Below are positions 1 through 13,000 of a stretch of DNA of 64,000 bases, in pieces. Below the pieces are notes generated by a model. The model was not told the DNA's origin, ran no database searches, and was given only the letters and a program-made list of their open reading frames with translations. The translations under genes and the position numbers were made by a program. This DNA comes from Corticium candelabrum (Eukaryota; Porifera; Homoscleromorpha; Homosclerophorida; Plakinidae), in NCBI RefSeq assembly GCF_963422355.1, contig NC_085101.1, positions 1,810,701 to 1,874,700 of the forward strand, written 5' to 3'. Numbering within the stretch: position 1 is the stretch's first letter; each line of letters begins with the position of its first letter.

Positions 1-323
1 AGAATGCAAAACGCAAGCTCCTACTCCGCAAAGGGGGCTATCCCTATGAGTACATGGACGACTGGGCAAGATTCGACGAGCCCGCACGACCAAAAAGAAC
101 TTTCCACAGCATGTTGAACAAAGACAGCTCCGACGAAGACTACGACCACGCAAAACACGTATGGACGACCATTGGATGTAAGAACACGAGAAACAAGCAC
201 GATCTCTATCTCCGAACGGACATGTTGTTGTTGGCAGATGTATTCGAAAGGTTTCAAAGGGCGTGCAGAAACACCTACCGACTTAATCCTGCACACTACT
301 ATGCCACTCCTGGCTTCTCATGA
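1..323 (+). pseudogene. Polinton-type protein-primed DNA polymerase B fragment
   Basis: An open frame, cut by the window edge, reads a segment typical of the family B DNA polymerases of Polinton/Maverick elements and their adintovirus relatives: YPYEYMDDWARFDE, then SDEDYDHAKHVW, then DLYLRTDMLLLADVFERF and LNPAHYYATPGFS. Family knowledge: this block lies upstream of the polymerase active-site motifs and ends near the SLYPS-type region. The frame stops at 323 directly after the Pro-Gly-Phe-Ser block, where an intact polymerase would continue, and no catalytic motifs follow in any frame. I therefore call it a dead fragment of an integrated element. It could continue to the left of the window. 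Confidence 0.75.
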
Positions 324-1041
324 GAGATCCTGCTATGACATTTGGGTGTACACCACAAGCTCTTGACTGACTACAACATGCACACTACTCTAAATTCGCA
401 CCACACTTACAATTTTAGGTATGGGATCAACCCATTGGAATTTCAAAGGAGGGTGAGGATAGCAATACCAACAGGAGTCGCCGTGGTTGATGGTAGTCTT
501 ACAATTTTGGACACTGCATGACATTTCGAGGCTTACGACAGGTGCCCCTACAAATCGTCTTCTTTGCACATACACAACATTTTGTGTAACTAATGTATAT
601 GGAGGAGTTTGAATACTTGTTGACCTTGTACGACCAAGGAGGCTTCCGTGGAGTGGCGCTCAATAGCGCATCGCACGTTCTGAATCCATTGCCAAAGAAG
701 CTCAAGTATCTATTGGAGCTATTTGACCAACATCAAATCGATGGTACGACGCTCGTGTGCCCTGCAGACCCTGTGGATGAAAAAGCTGGTATATCTCCTA
801 CAGCTGCACAGAGAAAAGATGATCAGTGATGAAGCCCTCAACTCGGGGATGAATGCGTGGAGATCTCCCAAAGAAAATATGGACGTAGAGAAACCATCAA
901 AAGACTTTGGACGAGGACGACAACAAAAATGAGTCGTACGATGAGCTTTGGTGTACACCCGGTTCCACGAGAAGGCCGACCACTGTGTATAGTGACATGA
1001 TCTATGGTGGCAGCGAGTCTGTTGCTCAATCGGAATCGAAA
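324..1041 (+). other. unassigned remnant ORFs after the polymerase fragment
   Basis: Short open stretches (593-829, 723-932 and 907-1104, all plus) overlap in different frames and are broken by stops. The peptide at 593-829 contains LYDQGGFRGVALNSASHVLNPLPKKL, split here only by description, and has no family I recognise. Position and decay suggest the remainder of the same element that left the polymerase fragment, but no capsid, integrase or protease motif is visible. Confidence 0.25.
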
Positions 1042-1652
1042 TCAGATTTGGAGGGCAGCCCAGACAAGGCACAACCGCACGATCTCATCGCGATTCTCTT
1101 CTAGAGCAATAGCTATGGCCCGGTTGATGTTGGTGGCACCCCATTCCCCATCACAATGGTATGATCTCAAGGTGACCCCTCCCAACTGCAGCACGCATGG
1201 CCCTGGTTGATGTGGGTGGCACCCCATTCCAGGCACTGTCGCACGATTTCAAGGTGACCGCCACCCGCAGCCTGGAGTATAACACGATCGTAATCGATGG
1301 CCCCCAATTCCCGGCACTGGTGAACGATCTCGAGGTGACCGTCCATAGCCGCTCTGCACATGGCCTCATTGATGTGGGTGGAACCTCATTCCCAGCTCTT
1401 GCACGATTTTGAGGTGACCCTCAGGGCCTCTCCGCACATGACCTGATCGTAATCGATGGCACCCCATTCCCAACACTGTCGCAAGATCTCAAGGTGACCG
1501 CTCCTGGCCGCCTGACGCATGGTCCCATTGTATTCGGTGGTACCCATTCCCACTGCATTGACGCACGATCTCGAGATAACCGTTCTCGGCTCTGCAGAAC
1601 ACATAGCTTCTTGGATGTTGGTAGCACTGAGCTCCCTCGCCAATGCACCCAT
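1042..1652 (-). pseudogene. decayed ankyrin-repeat array
   Basis: Read on the minus strand, several overlapping frames carry ankyrin-type units of about 32-33 residues with the signature GHLEIVRQCLEWGATHIN, GHLEIVHQCRELGAIDYD and GHLEILRQCWEWGAIDYD. Family knowledge: this divergent ankyrin style (GHLEIV..C.EWGA) is frequent in genes carried by, or lying beside, large DNA elements and viruses. The units change frame between 1167-1361, 1386-1652 and 1042-1236, so no intact protein remains. Lying opposite and next to the polymerase fragment, it is plausibly cargo of the same element, but that link is inference. Confidence 0.6.
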
Positions 1653-2019
1653 AACACTGACCCCACTTGGTAGCTACGTATAATCATCACACTCGAATAG
1701 AACATGTTGGTTCATAATGCAAGCTCTTCCATTGGGATGCATTTCAAACTCCTGGACTCCTAACTGTCGTTGAAAATGTATAGGAAGAGAGGCAAGAGAT
1801 TTACCATGATAACGCACTGCTTGAACAGGGGCAAGAATTCTCAAAGATGTCATCGCTGTGCTATATACTATATGTAGATTACACTTGTCTAATAAGACAT
1901 TCAATACGATCTTCCCTCTTCGAGGGAGGGAAAGTGGTGGTGCGCACCCTCGACGAGGGAAGATACCAGAGGACACAAGATATATGTAATCCCCGCTCTA
2001 CACTCGCAAATGGGGAGAG

Positions 2020-2226
2020 AGTGGTCCAGCTTTGTAAAAAGTCGTTTGTATTGGAGAGATCCAAAATGTTCGTTTGTATGAGAGAGATCCAAACTGGTCC
2101 AGCTTTGGAAAAAATAGTCGTTTGTATTGGACGGATCCAAACTGGTCCAGCTTTGGAAAACTAGTCGTTTGTTTGGAGAGATCCAAAGTTGTCCAGCTTT
2201 GGAAAAATACTCTTTTGTATTGGAGA
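2020..2226. repeat. ~46-bp imperfect minisatellite, about 4-5 copies
   Basis: A unit made of TGGTCCAGCTTTGGAAAA, then a TAGTCGTTTGTATTGGA-like block, then GAGATCCAAA recurs with spacing of about 45-50 bp from 2020 to 2226. One copy is partly deleted. It gives spurious repetitive ORFs on both strands. No function is suggested by the sequence. Confidence 0.8.
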
Positions 2227-2876
2227 CATTTAGTGGTAGTAAGGTAGACTACCACATTCTGGATCACTTACGAGATGGGGGCTGTGTATCTGTTAGCTGT
2301 AACTCTTCCTACTGTACTTTGACAATAAAGGCATTGCACTACTGACAGGACTCTGGAGATACTTGGAAGCGTTCGTCAGCAAAGGTTTGCTAATGCAGAT
2401 GCAATATTAAATTTACTTAGCTAAGAATCGACATCCATGACATACCGTATATATTCGAATAAACACAGCGGCATCTACTTTTGCTATTTGCCCAGTTGCA
2501 GTGTCAATTAGTAAAGCGAGTAGGACGTTCAGTTATTAGTAGCCATCTGAGATGTCACACTGTAATACGACTCACTCAGAAGTTTGTTGCAACTGGTTCA
2601 ATTAAAGTTCCTACAACAGTAAGGCGCAAACTAAAGGCCATTGCACAGAGAAAGCAAATTTGATCAAAGATACAGTTCAAAGCCAGCTAAGCCAGTGTAG
2701 AAAATTACTTTAAATATTTGCTTTTTGAGCATGTATAGCCTAAACAAGGTGTGACGCTTATACAAGAGCAGTGCTTAATACCTTTTCGCAAGTGCGGCAT
2801 ATAAATAGGCAGCGTTTAATTAAAAAATGCTGTACATAAAACTAAAATCTGTGCACGTGCAATGCATAACTAATGG
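2227..2876. other. intergenic, 3' flank of the kinesin gene
   Basis: No gene, RNA or element is visible. An AATAAA-like motif near 2327 (plus strand) follows the minisatellite but has no coding sequence to serve. The kinesin gene ends at 2877 on the other strand. Confidence 0.4.
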
Positions 2877-3904
2877 CTACAGAGGCCCTACTGGAAGCGG
2901 TTCCAAAAGAGTACAAGTGCGGGTGGGAACAAAGACAAACATGCAACAAATAGTGACCTTACCTCCAGAGTTGTGACGGCTGCTTGATTCAGCAACTGTT
3001 CTCACACTGTCGGGTGCGACTGCCAACTGTCGACCAACACGTGCTTCGTTCGAGATTGTACTGGCAAACGGATTAGTCCTTGCTTTGCCACCTTCACTTT
3101 GTCCCATTGTGGCCGATGTGGCAGGATTAAAAAGAGGGGCGGCATCAGGTGCAGGGAGAGTCAAAAATGGAGAACCACTGATGGAAGGCGAGACGTCGCT
3201 CGACCGCAATCCCCATATGCCACTGGATGACGGTGTCACTTGTTGACCGGGACGAACAGCTTTTACTATAAATGCAGTCATTTCTATCAGCAAGAGCGAA
3301 ATACGATGATTGCTCACTATGTACCGATTGTGGCTTGTCTGGACGTTGTCCTCCCTAAATAATAGAAAGCGACTCAAGAAACAAAGTGATAGATAGCCTA
3401 CAATGTTTGTATCAGCATGCAGTTGATATGATTACATGCAATGTGTGAATCACAAGCAATAATAGTAACTGTATGATGTTCCTACCTCTTTGCATTCGCA
3501 ATTCGTACGCTTTCTTTAATTTTTCCAATTCGGTCGCTAGCCGCTGCTTTTCTTTGTGTGCGTTAGCTTTGAATTCTCGTATTGATTCTTCCAATTGATT
3601 GACTCGATCTCGTTTAGATGCTAGACGTCTCTCCAATTTTGGTAGTTGACAAGTCAACTCGGTGTTATTCCGTACAAGCTACATACATTTGACGCCAAAA
3701 ATATATATAAGAATGTCACTGTGGTAAAAAGCTTCGACCTGTTTGTGTGCCTGGGTCAGTTGATCAAGATTGTTCTCCAAAAATGCGATCTTTTGTGCTT
3801 CAAGAGTTTGAGCTTCGCTGTTGACACCCTGGAACAGAGTGGACGTAATCCATCAAGTCTAGTACAAATGCAACAGCGCTTTCGTGCACCCACTCACTCA
3901 CTCA

Positions 3905-3970
<66 letters not shown>

Positions 3971-3987
3971 CACAGACACAGCCACAG

Positions 3988-4061
<74 letters not shown>

Positions 4062-7000
4062 ACACATGTGCACGCACGCAAGAAAACTGCACACACCTAA
4101 ACCACCATTTCAAAAAAAGAACTCCAACGTCTAACAGGGGGCGTGGGCAGAGCGACTCTCAAGTTAGAGGAGGGAGGGGCATAAAAAGACATCGGAGTAC
4201 ATAAACTACGAAGGTACTGTTTGCTTACAAAAATACAGGTTGTGCTAAAGTTTAGAGTGCCTGAGCCCCCTCATCCCTCCAGCTCCGTCGCCCATAGTCT
4301 ACCGTATGTAGAACGTCTAGAAAAAAGGTTACAGCTCACTTTATGGAACCTTACCGACTTAGAACGTGACTGCACTTCCTTCAGAAGGTCTTGACGGACA
4401 CGCTGCAGACTATGCAACTCTTTAATCTACAAAGGCAACATTGCCAATCACTAAATAATCCCACGCTATACCCATTTCGCATATTGACATACCACAGTCT
4501 CTTCCACTGCCTTCAGTTCTTTCCTTGCTTTGTCATGGATTGATGATTGAGATCTACACGTACACATTCCATACACCACCGACTATGCAGTATAATGCTG
4601 TTGCCATCATCATGCCTTAATTTGTCCAACTCAATACGTTGCATCTGACGATCAATCTTTTCCCTTTCATACTCCGACTGCAAATTAAATAACAAAACAT
4701 TACACACTAAACAATTGGAAAAACACTAAGTTTGATAACACTGCAAACGTATTTGTAGATTGATATCCTTTCACTGTTTGGATGTACATGCATGTATCTG
4801 TCAATTCCATCGTCCATTATCTCAAACCTTCTTATAAAGTTTGATATTGAATGCAGCTCTTTCATACATTCATTTCATGGTGATTACCATTAGTAATAAA
4901 GTATGTAATTACCAATTTTTTTAACTAACCCTAATCCTGCAACTTAGATCAACAGTAACAGTTACATCCTTCAAACTCCAACGTCAACTGAGCTAATATA
5001 AACCTAATAGACAAACCAAATCAACTAACCTTGATTGTTTCATAAGCCATCTCTTTCTGTTGCAATTCACTAAACACGAAACCCTGTTAAACGTCGCCCT
5101 AATAAACAGCAATACAGTAACAAACTCTTTCAGTTCGTTAACACATTTCTCTAGTTTAGCCACATCCGATCTCATTGTCGATATTTGACGGCGATGTGCA
5201 TCGCGATGACTCTCCAACTCTTCTTCCAATGCTTGCTGCAACAGACGATTATAGACGACAATATTCACAAACTTCATAGAAGACCAACCCTCATTTCATT
5301 AGCAGACTGCAGTAGACCTTCCTGGTGCTTAGCCTTGTCTCGCTGTGATGCCTCTCTCAATTTATCTAGTACAACAAGCCAACGTACCAACTTCAACTGT
5401 AAAACAAATTAACAATACAAAATAACAGCGTACTACCCTGTGCATTCAGTTGATGATATTCAGAACTCAGTTGATCTGCAGTCTCTTCAAGTAGTCGTTT
5501 CCTCTCTTCTACTTCTTCTAAGTTTACCGCTAACGAATGCAACTTTGTTTCTTGCTACCATAAATACATATATGTAACCAACAAATTAAAATACTAAAGA
5601 TCTACAAATAAGATCGATGAAATAGAACCTGCACAATGGTAAGACGACACGAAGTAAGCTCTTTTTCGGAACTCAAAATTTTTGAAGTAGATGACTCTAG
5701 ACCAGCCTGCAGACTTGCTTTGAGCTACATGCAATTCATATCTGTAACTTGACGACAATTTCCATTAAACGAAACATCAAACCTTTGTCATGTCCTCTAC
5801 TTCGGCTTTTACTCGAATCAAATGCAATCGAAGCTTTGTATACTCTTCATCAGTATTTGACCCACCAGGCATCTGCAACAGACGACAATTTATTTAACAC
5901 ATTTAGATACTTATACTGAAAATGTTCATGTGAAAAACCTCATGAACATCTTCCATTCCTGTTCCCAACAGTATGTCAAATCCAGTCTAACATTAGATAA
6001 CAAGAAATATTACACAATTGACATCTAAGATTTTATGTGTGTGTGTGAACCATTTCATTTTGGAGACTGTCGACCATCTCAGCTGCTTTGCGTTGTTGCA
6101 CTTGCAACACAGTCTCTGCCTGTGTTAGTTTCTTGCTTAGTTTTTCTGATGAATCCTGTAAAAAGGAACACTATCACTGACCAAGACAGCACAAAAAACT
6201 AAAGCACAAGGTTTATGCTTGCACCCTTTGATTGTACACATTAAACTATGTCTTTTTTCAATAAAGCACGTATACTCTTAATGATTCAACTGAGAGGGAA
6301 ATAGTTCCATCCACTACCACAGCTCAGATTTGTCAGTTCTGTAGTGATATGTACAGATCATGTAATTTTTGGCATATTTTGAAATAAAACATTCACAACA
6401 CTAAAATCTAAAAAACAAATCATCTTACACAAAAATAGAAATCAAACATTCGGAATCTTTCGGTCTTGCAGCATACAGTAAAATGCTTATACAAGCATAG
6501 TTAAACAAGTTGCGTAGTTTGATTCTACCACCTTTTCTCAGTGCACTAACACCCAAAAAGAAGGTCACACTTAATCTTGTATCAGGGGCGTCGCAGGGGC
6601 GCAAAAAGTGGTGGGGCTGACTCGCTGCTAAGACTTCGGCTCTGGTCTCTGATATTAAAAATTTTGAATATGCCCCCAAAATGTGGTGAGGCTTCAGCCC
6701 CCTCTAGCCCCTATTATGCGACGCTCCTGCTTGTATATAGGTCAAATGTCAGCTCCCCAATGCATCTAAAAAACATTTGCAACTTCAAGTACTATGTACA
6801 TCTACACCAAATTAGAATTAATTAATGACATGTCTTCTCTGTATTCTAGCTTTCTGCAAACCTGGTTAATGTATATGTTATGCACAAAGCGTGGATATGG
6901 ATTATTATGGGTAAACTGAGAGTTAGGGCTATGTGTAGAATTAGGGTTAGGGTTACAGTTAAAGCTAGGGTTAGGTATGCATGGTTTATAATGGCAATGC

Positions 7001-10000
7001 ATGGTTTATACAGGCACTTATCCATGGATTGTACAGTACTGTACCGGGCAATGTCCAAATCTGCACTTTGCGCCCAACATATATTTTAAGAAGAAAAGCT
7101 AAGAGCAATGCCGGAGAAACGATTTATTACAATGGACCAACTTGCTACCTTGACTGTCCTCAAATAATTGGTACACTCAAATAGAGCCACAATAAGTGAT
7201 TACCTGTATTGCTGCCAACTGTTGTGCAATAGCTGCTGTTTCTTTGACTTGATCGTCTGCTTCCTGGCATTTCATGTCGTAATTCAAAGCAACCTCTTCT
7301 AGTGACCCAAGAACTTCTTGCACTTCTTCTTTAGCCTTGTCGTAATCTTCTTGTAATCTCTCTAGTTGATGACTTAAGCTAGCATTCTCTTGCCGAGATG
7401 ATTGCAATACCTAATAAACAAATTAACACAAGTATTAACAAATGTCATCAAAATTACATCAAGTAAACGCATTTAGTCATCATCCACAAATTTCTTATTT
7501 AACTTGAATACCATCTTTGTCTGTTTATGTATGTTTGCATGTCTGTTCATCTGCATGGTCATCGTCTAATCTGACTGCCTAGCCATACCCCTCTCTGTTT
7601 GCATGAAAATTGACTGAGTATGTTGAGTATTTGGAGTGACAGAACTCTAAAACTAACAGTGATAGTGTTTCATCAGAAAAGGAAAATGGAGAAGAAAGTA
7701 CTCTGAACTACCTGGATAGTTGTCTATTGCTAGTGTTATCGTTAAGTCTTCTGTTTTACTTGTTCATTGTACATTTGGCCTACTTGTTGTTCAGTGCCAT
7801 GCCCAAAGCTAGGTTCCTATGTCAATGTACATGAAATGCCTAGTACATTGTATCTATCAACTAAAATCTCAGTCTGTATCATATCATAGTTTGTATCATG
7901 AATGCTACTTTTCACTCTCAACTACAATACTACAACCAAAAAAACATAAAAACAGAATAGCAATTTTGCATAACAAAAAGCACTGACCTCATTCCCCAAA
8001 CATACTTCAGAAAAACCTGGCTATGCTAAGTCACCACAAATTCATGTAGAGTCCAGTTCAATAACCTCTAATCCAATGAGAGGTTGTTGAGATCTGCACA
8101 AGTTCAGGTTTCATGTTGAGACCAATACGAACATTTAAAAAATTCAGTTTCTTCAGTTTTAACATACAGAAGTAGTTTTCAATTCTACAAGTATAAACTA
8201 TTGTCCATGCCATTCAAATCAGAAGCAGAGAACCATATATACTTTGTTCTTTACAATGAACTCTGCTTTCTTACACGATCAACAGTATAAGACTTTAATG
8301 GGACCTACTATTGGCACATGGTTGACAAAATAGCAAATAACAACTGTGACACAATTTGACAAACACTGCTGACTCTCTCTGACTCTTCAGTAACTGTACA
8401 TAAAATTCATAAAACAAACGTATGTACATGTACAGTATGTATGTATAATTTCTCTTTAGTTACAGTAGCTTGATTTTAACAAAAAGATTAATTGCAAAAG
8501 ATTCCTTACGAAACAAAAGCTGCAGAGCAGCAACAAAAGGGTAACAACTGCAATGTTAATTTTTTTGCGACCCAGAAGTAAAAATTCACTACAATAACAG
8601 TACATTATTCATTTCAGACATGAACAACAAATACAGCAACATACCAATTCAAATTGAGCCATATCAGCTTTCAGCTGCTCCAACTCCTGTGAAGTACTTG
8701 TGATCTCATCATCCTTCTCATCCAATTGCCCATACAGTTGCTGCCTCTCTACTTCAAACTCTTCTCTTTCTAAAGGCGACAATGTCTGCTTCATCGGCAT
8801 GTTCGCTTTGTCTGCCATTCTTTTCTCCATCAAATCCTTTAACTTGTACTGCTCAGATGGACTCACATGCTCTCCGGCTCTCCATCGTTTCAATTCCCAT
8901 TCCATTTGCTCTAAAGCAGCCCTCAGGTGTTTGTTTTTCTCTTTCTCGCGTTCATACCTTCTCTTCCATTCCTCTACATAGCACAATTTATTTATACTAA
9001 TCGATGTTTACTCAAATAGAACATGCCTGCAGTCAGTTCTTCATTGATCACAACAGTGTTCTTGATTGTTTTAGCCCTACAAATACAAACAGCTGCTTTG
9101 TTGTGTTCAAAATCTAATGTTCAAAATGCACTGATCAATTGCACAATATCTGTAAAGCTCATAAACAAAAGTTTAAGTTCCACTCAGTGAACACATTACG
9201 CAAGCTACTATACACACTTGTGCAAATTTGTCAAGTATTATTTATGAAAGAACTCATCTCTGAGAAAATGAAAGAGCAGCAGACAAGTTCTATCAATGTG
9301 ATGAGCACCAACAGTCAAGATGACAGATTGAATGTAAACCACCATGTTATAAGTAAGTTATACTATGGGGATGGTTGGTGTTATTAAAGGAGCAGTGCAT
9401 GGTCGATTCAATCTGCTATTCACTATTGCTTAGCGGCAACTGCAATTGCTGTAAGTCTCTGTACGTGTATGAGCTATCAAGGCATAGCGCTATTAATTGC
9501 TCAACTGCAATTGATGCTTGCTGTTCCAATGCTTGGTTTTCCTTCTAACAGTAACACTGTATGAGCGATTGCCATGCCAGAGAGAGAGCCTATGACTCAT
9601 AAAGGACAGTACCTGCATAGCTCATACAGTACTTGCACGACTCTACCAGCATGTAACCCCTAACAGCTTGCTGAATTGTCCAAGTAGTCTACCTAGCCAC
9701 GCCTACAATAGACAAAGTTATTCAAAATACTAGTGCAATAAATTAATTACAATTTCTAGTGTACCATGTATACCACAAATTACGATGGCAATAGCTCACT
9801 ATTCTGATGAAATTCTATGGATGCCAAATGGCAATGCTAAAAGCTAGTCAGACGACACATCTGCTTGAAGTAATTAATTAAAGCAAATAATCTGACAACT
9901 TGCAGTAGAACTGTTTATCCAAAAGTCAAATGCAGCAACATCTTTGTCTGGATTAAATTATAAATTTATTAATACAGAACAGAAACTCAAAATAAGTTGC

Positions 10001-13000
10001 ATCATATTAGTAAATAGTTGCATTTGAAAGCAAATCCAAAGAAGACAAAGGAACAGACACACGTTACTGCATGACTGCAATAAGAGACTGTCACAATTAC
10101 AGTTTTCTTCACCCCCCTATAGTGTCTCATCATAATTCCTACAAATTTTTCATAGCTGTAACACCTCATTAGATAAACAGAATGCTAGAAGTGAAGAAAG
10201 CTGTAAGAGTGCCAATACACCTTCATTTTGTCTTAGAAACTATTCTGAATCATTCCTTGCAAACACTCTGTCAGCACGTCTTCATCAGACAGCTTCAATG
10301 ATTGCTTATTATCAGCTGCAGCTGTGGGTTGTATGTATTAAACAATAAAATTAGCACTCTTCAAACATGATGTTGGTGATAAAGGCTTTTGTCACTAATA
10401 TCATCTGTGGTATCTTGGGGCAGTTAGGTCCTTCTTGTGTAATGAATATGCTGGCAGTAGCCCAGGCTTCAATTGTAGTGGAGCAAAGATGGCAATAACT
10501 GACTAATATCACCTTTGATGTCTTTAGAAAGTTAGGTATTTCTTGTGTAATGAGTATGCTGATACTGTAGTTGTGGTGAAGTAAAGATGGCAAGAGCTTA
10601 CTAATATCATCTTTGATGTCTTTAGGGAGTTAGGTATTTCTTCTGTGAGGAGTAAGCTGATAGCTGTGGTGCAGTAAAGACGGCAAGAACTGCCATTTCA
10701 CACCTCCACATTGCCCCTGTTTCTTCCTATTGCATCTTTTACGTTGTTCCACTACACTATGTCATTGAAAATCCATGAACAAGATCAGTACAATGCCCAT
10801 CAAGTGCAACGGTATAATAAGCAACTGCAAACTTTAATTTGGCTTCTCCACATAGCTAATTAGTTACAGAAAAGTACCCATGCTGCTATTCTTAGTTACA
10901 CCCATCCGATATTTCCATAAGAATCATGAGAGTACGTCAACAAACACAAAGAAGTGTACAGAAACCTTTCCGAAAGAGTAGAAGAATAAAAACAACTAAC
11001 TAAATAAATCCCACATTTAATACAATAGACAACTCAGTAGGTTATCTCATTACGTACTATATAGTTCCTGCAATTCTTAGAGAATTGTAATTTCAACAAG
11101 TTGAAATCACATCTTTATGGAAAGGACAGAACAATTAAATTTCTTGATGCTCAGATTTGCCAGTCCATCTTCAAGCTTGACCAAACAGAAATTAAATTCG
11201 ATGTGTTCATGTGGAATGATATCATGCCTGTTATAAAATAACTTGATAGTACATAATACTACAACTATGTATCAATGACTCAGCAAGTGTCAACACTGCA
11301 TGTGGTCCAGTGACTGCTTCCATGTTCCACTCGGTATGACTACCTTTTGCCTGAGTGTCCATTTCGTTATCTCACGTTTGTATGCAGTGCAATGAAAACT
11401 GCACAAGCTCAAAATGTCACATGATCATCACACTTTCCATTTTCTATTTCAAACAGCTGGTCCAGGTTTCAAGTCCAGATATCCAAGCATCAATAATTTA
11501 GTTAGTCTGGACATAGTTACAATAAAGACTCAAATCAATTGGCTTATAAATTGTCATTTGCACTTAGCTGCTTCATCCTCCTGTAACTTATTTCAAGTCT
11601 ATTGTTGTTGTAAGGAATTTGAATTCTGCTGCAAAATCAAAATGAGTACAAAGTGGAGTCTGGGGGCTAACCAGGTCTGTGCTCTTTTTAAGTACACAAT
11701 ATAACAATTTTTTCACACAAACTTGTTAGTATCTACAAGTAATTCATAACATAGTAACACTTCAACAGAACGTACACTTACCTCTGACCGAAGAGAAGAG
11801 TGCTTCGTGTTTCAGTGTCATTGTACGAAGAAGGAGAACAACAGATGACTACAGTCGTTCTTGCATTACCACCTGCATGACAAAAATCATCTCACTCCCA
11901 ACAAATAACAAATACATAAAGCACTTAATTAAGTAAAGAAAGCAATAAAAGGCAATACACTCAAATTACCGATAACAAAGACAATACTGACCTAAACTTT
12001 CTTGAAGAATGCGAGTCAGCTTAGAATCTCTGTAAGGAACATGGCTCTTCTATACAAAAAACATGCAAACACTTAACTCATATAATCATGTATAGACTAA
12101 TGAACACGACGTAACTCATATAATCATGTATAGACTAATGAACACGACGAAAAACAACATAAAGTATATACATACGTTGCCATCTGCCAGTGCTGCTATC
12201 ACGTTGCCCAATGATGACAATGACTTATTGATCATCTTTGCCTCTTCCAAGACTAGTCCGTCTGCACCTGTTTTGCTAACCTTCTCCGATCCAGCCAAGT
12301 CTACAAGGTACAACTTGCCGCTCAGTTTCTTCTGAGTCGCCAAGTTTTCTTGCTTCACTTGAATTAGGAATACTGAGTGACTTCTCGAGCTGTGCTCGTT
12401 CATATCTTAACAGCAATAGAATAAACTTGGTTACACTAGCCACATTTTCATTTGATTTCTTACTTGTAACAGCAACGTGCCTGTTTCTGTTTCCTTCGGC
12501 AATTGTCGCATACACTTCGTCCGGACTGGAAACAAAACGCTCAGTGACTCCTTTCACGTATGGAACATGGTTTTTATCCTCGTGAATAGCAAGATTGATT
12601 TTGTTCACTACCAGAATGTACATATGCTTACATTCAAGAAACAACACAATTAGCAAATAGGAGTATAAAAGATCTTTGCTAGCATGGATGCCACCAAGAG
12701 AAGCCTATCAGTTTAGTGACAAGTTCATTGTGCACTAGCAGAACATCTCCACGTAAGTTTACCACTACAGGACCGGCAAAACGACTACGGCGCTATAACC
12801 ATAGCCGTAGCACTTTTTAAAGGTATTGCTAGCAGCCTGTCGCATTCCTGGTTTCTGAGGAATTGTCTGGAACACATGTAAACGGTCTGTTGTCCACGCT
12901 GTCAATCATGTTTGCTATATGTTGTTAGATTTTGCAATGCCATTGTTAATTACACCCATGTTAACCACCTCTTCTAGTGCATGTTTGGCCGTAGCACTTT

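Noticed and set aside
3884-4204. Long His/Thr and Cys/Val ORFs
   Set aside because: They are translations of the (CA)n microsatellite in a kinesin intron. The same applies at 19336-19629, 24106-24540 and 40231-40646.
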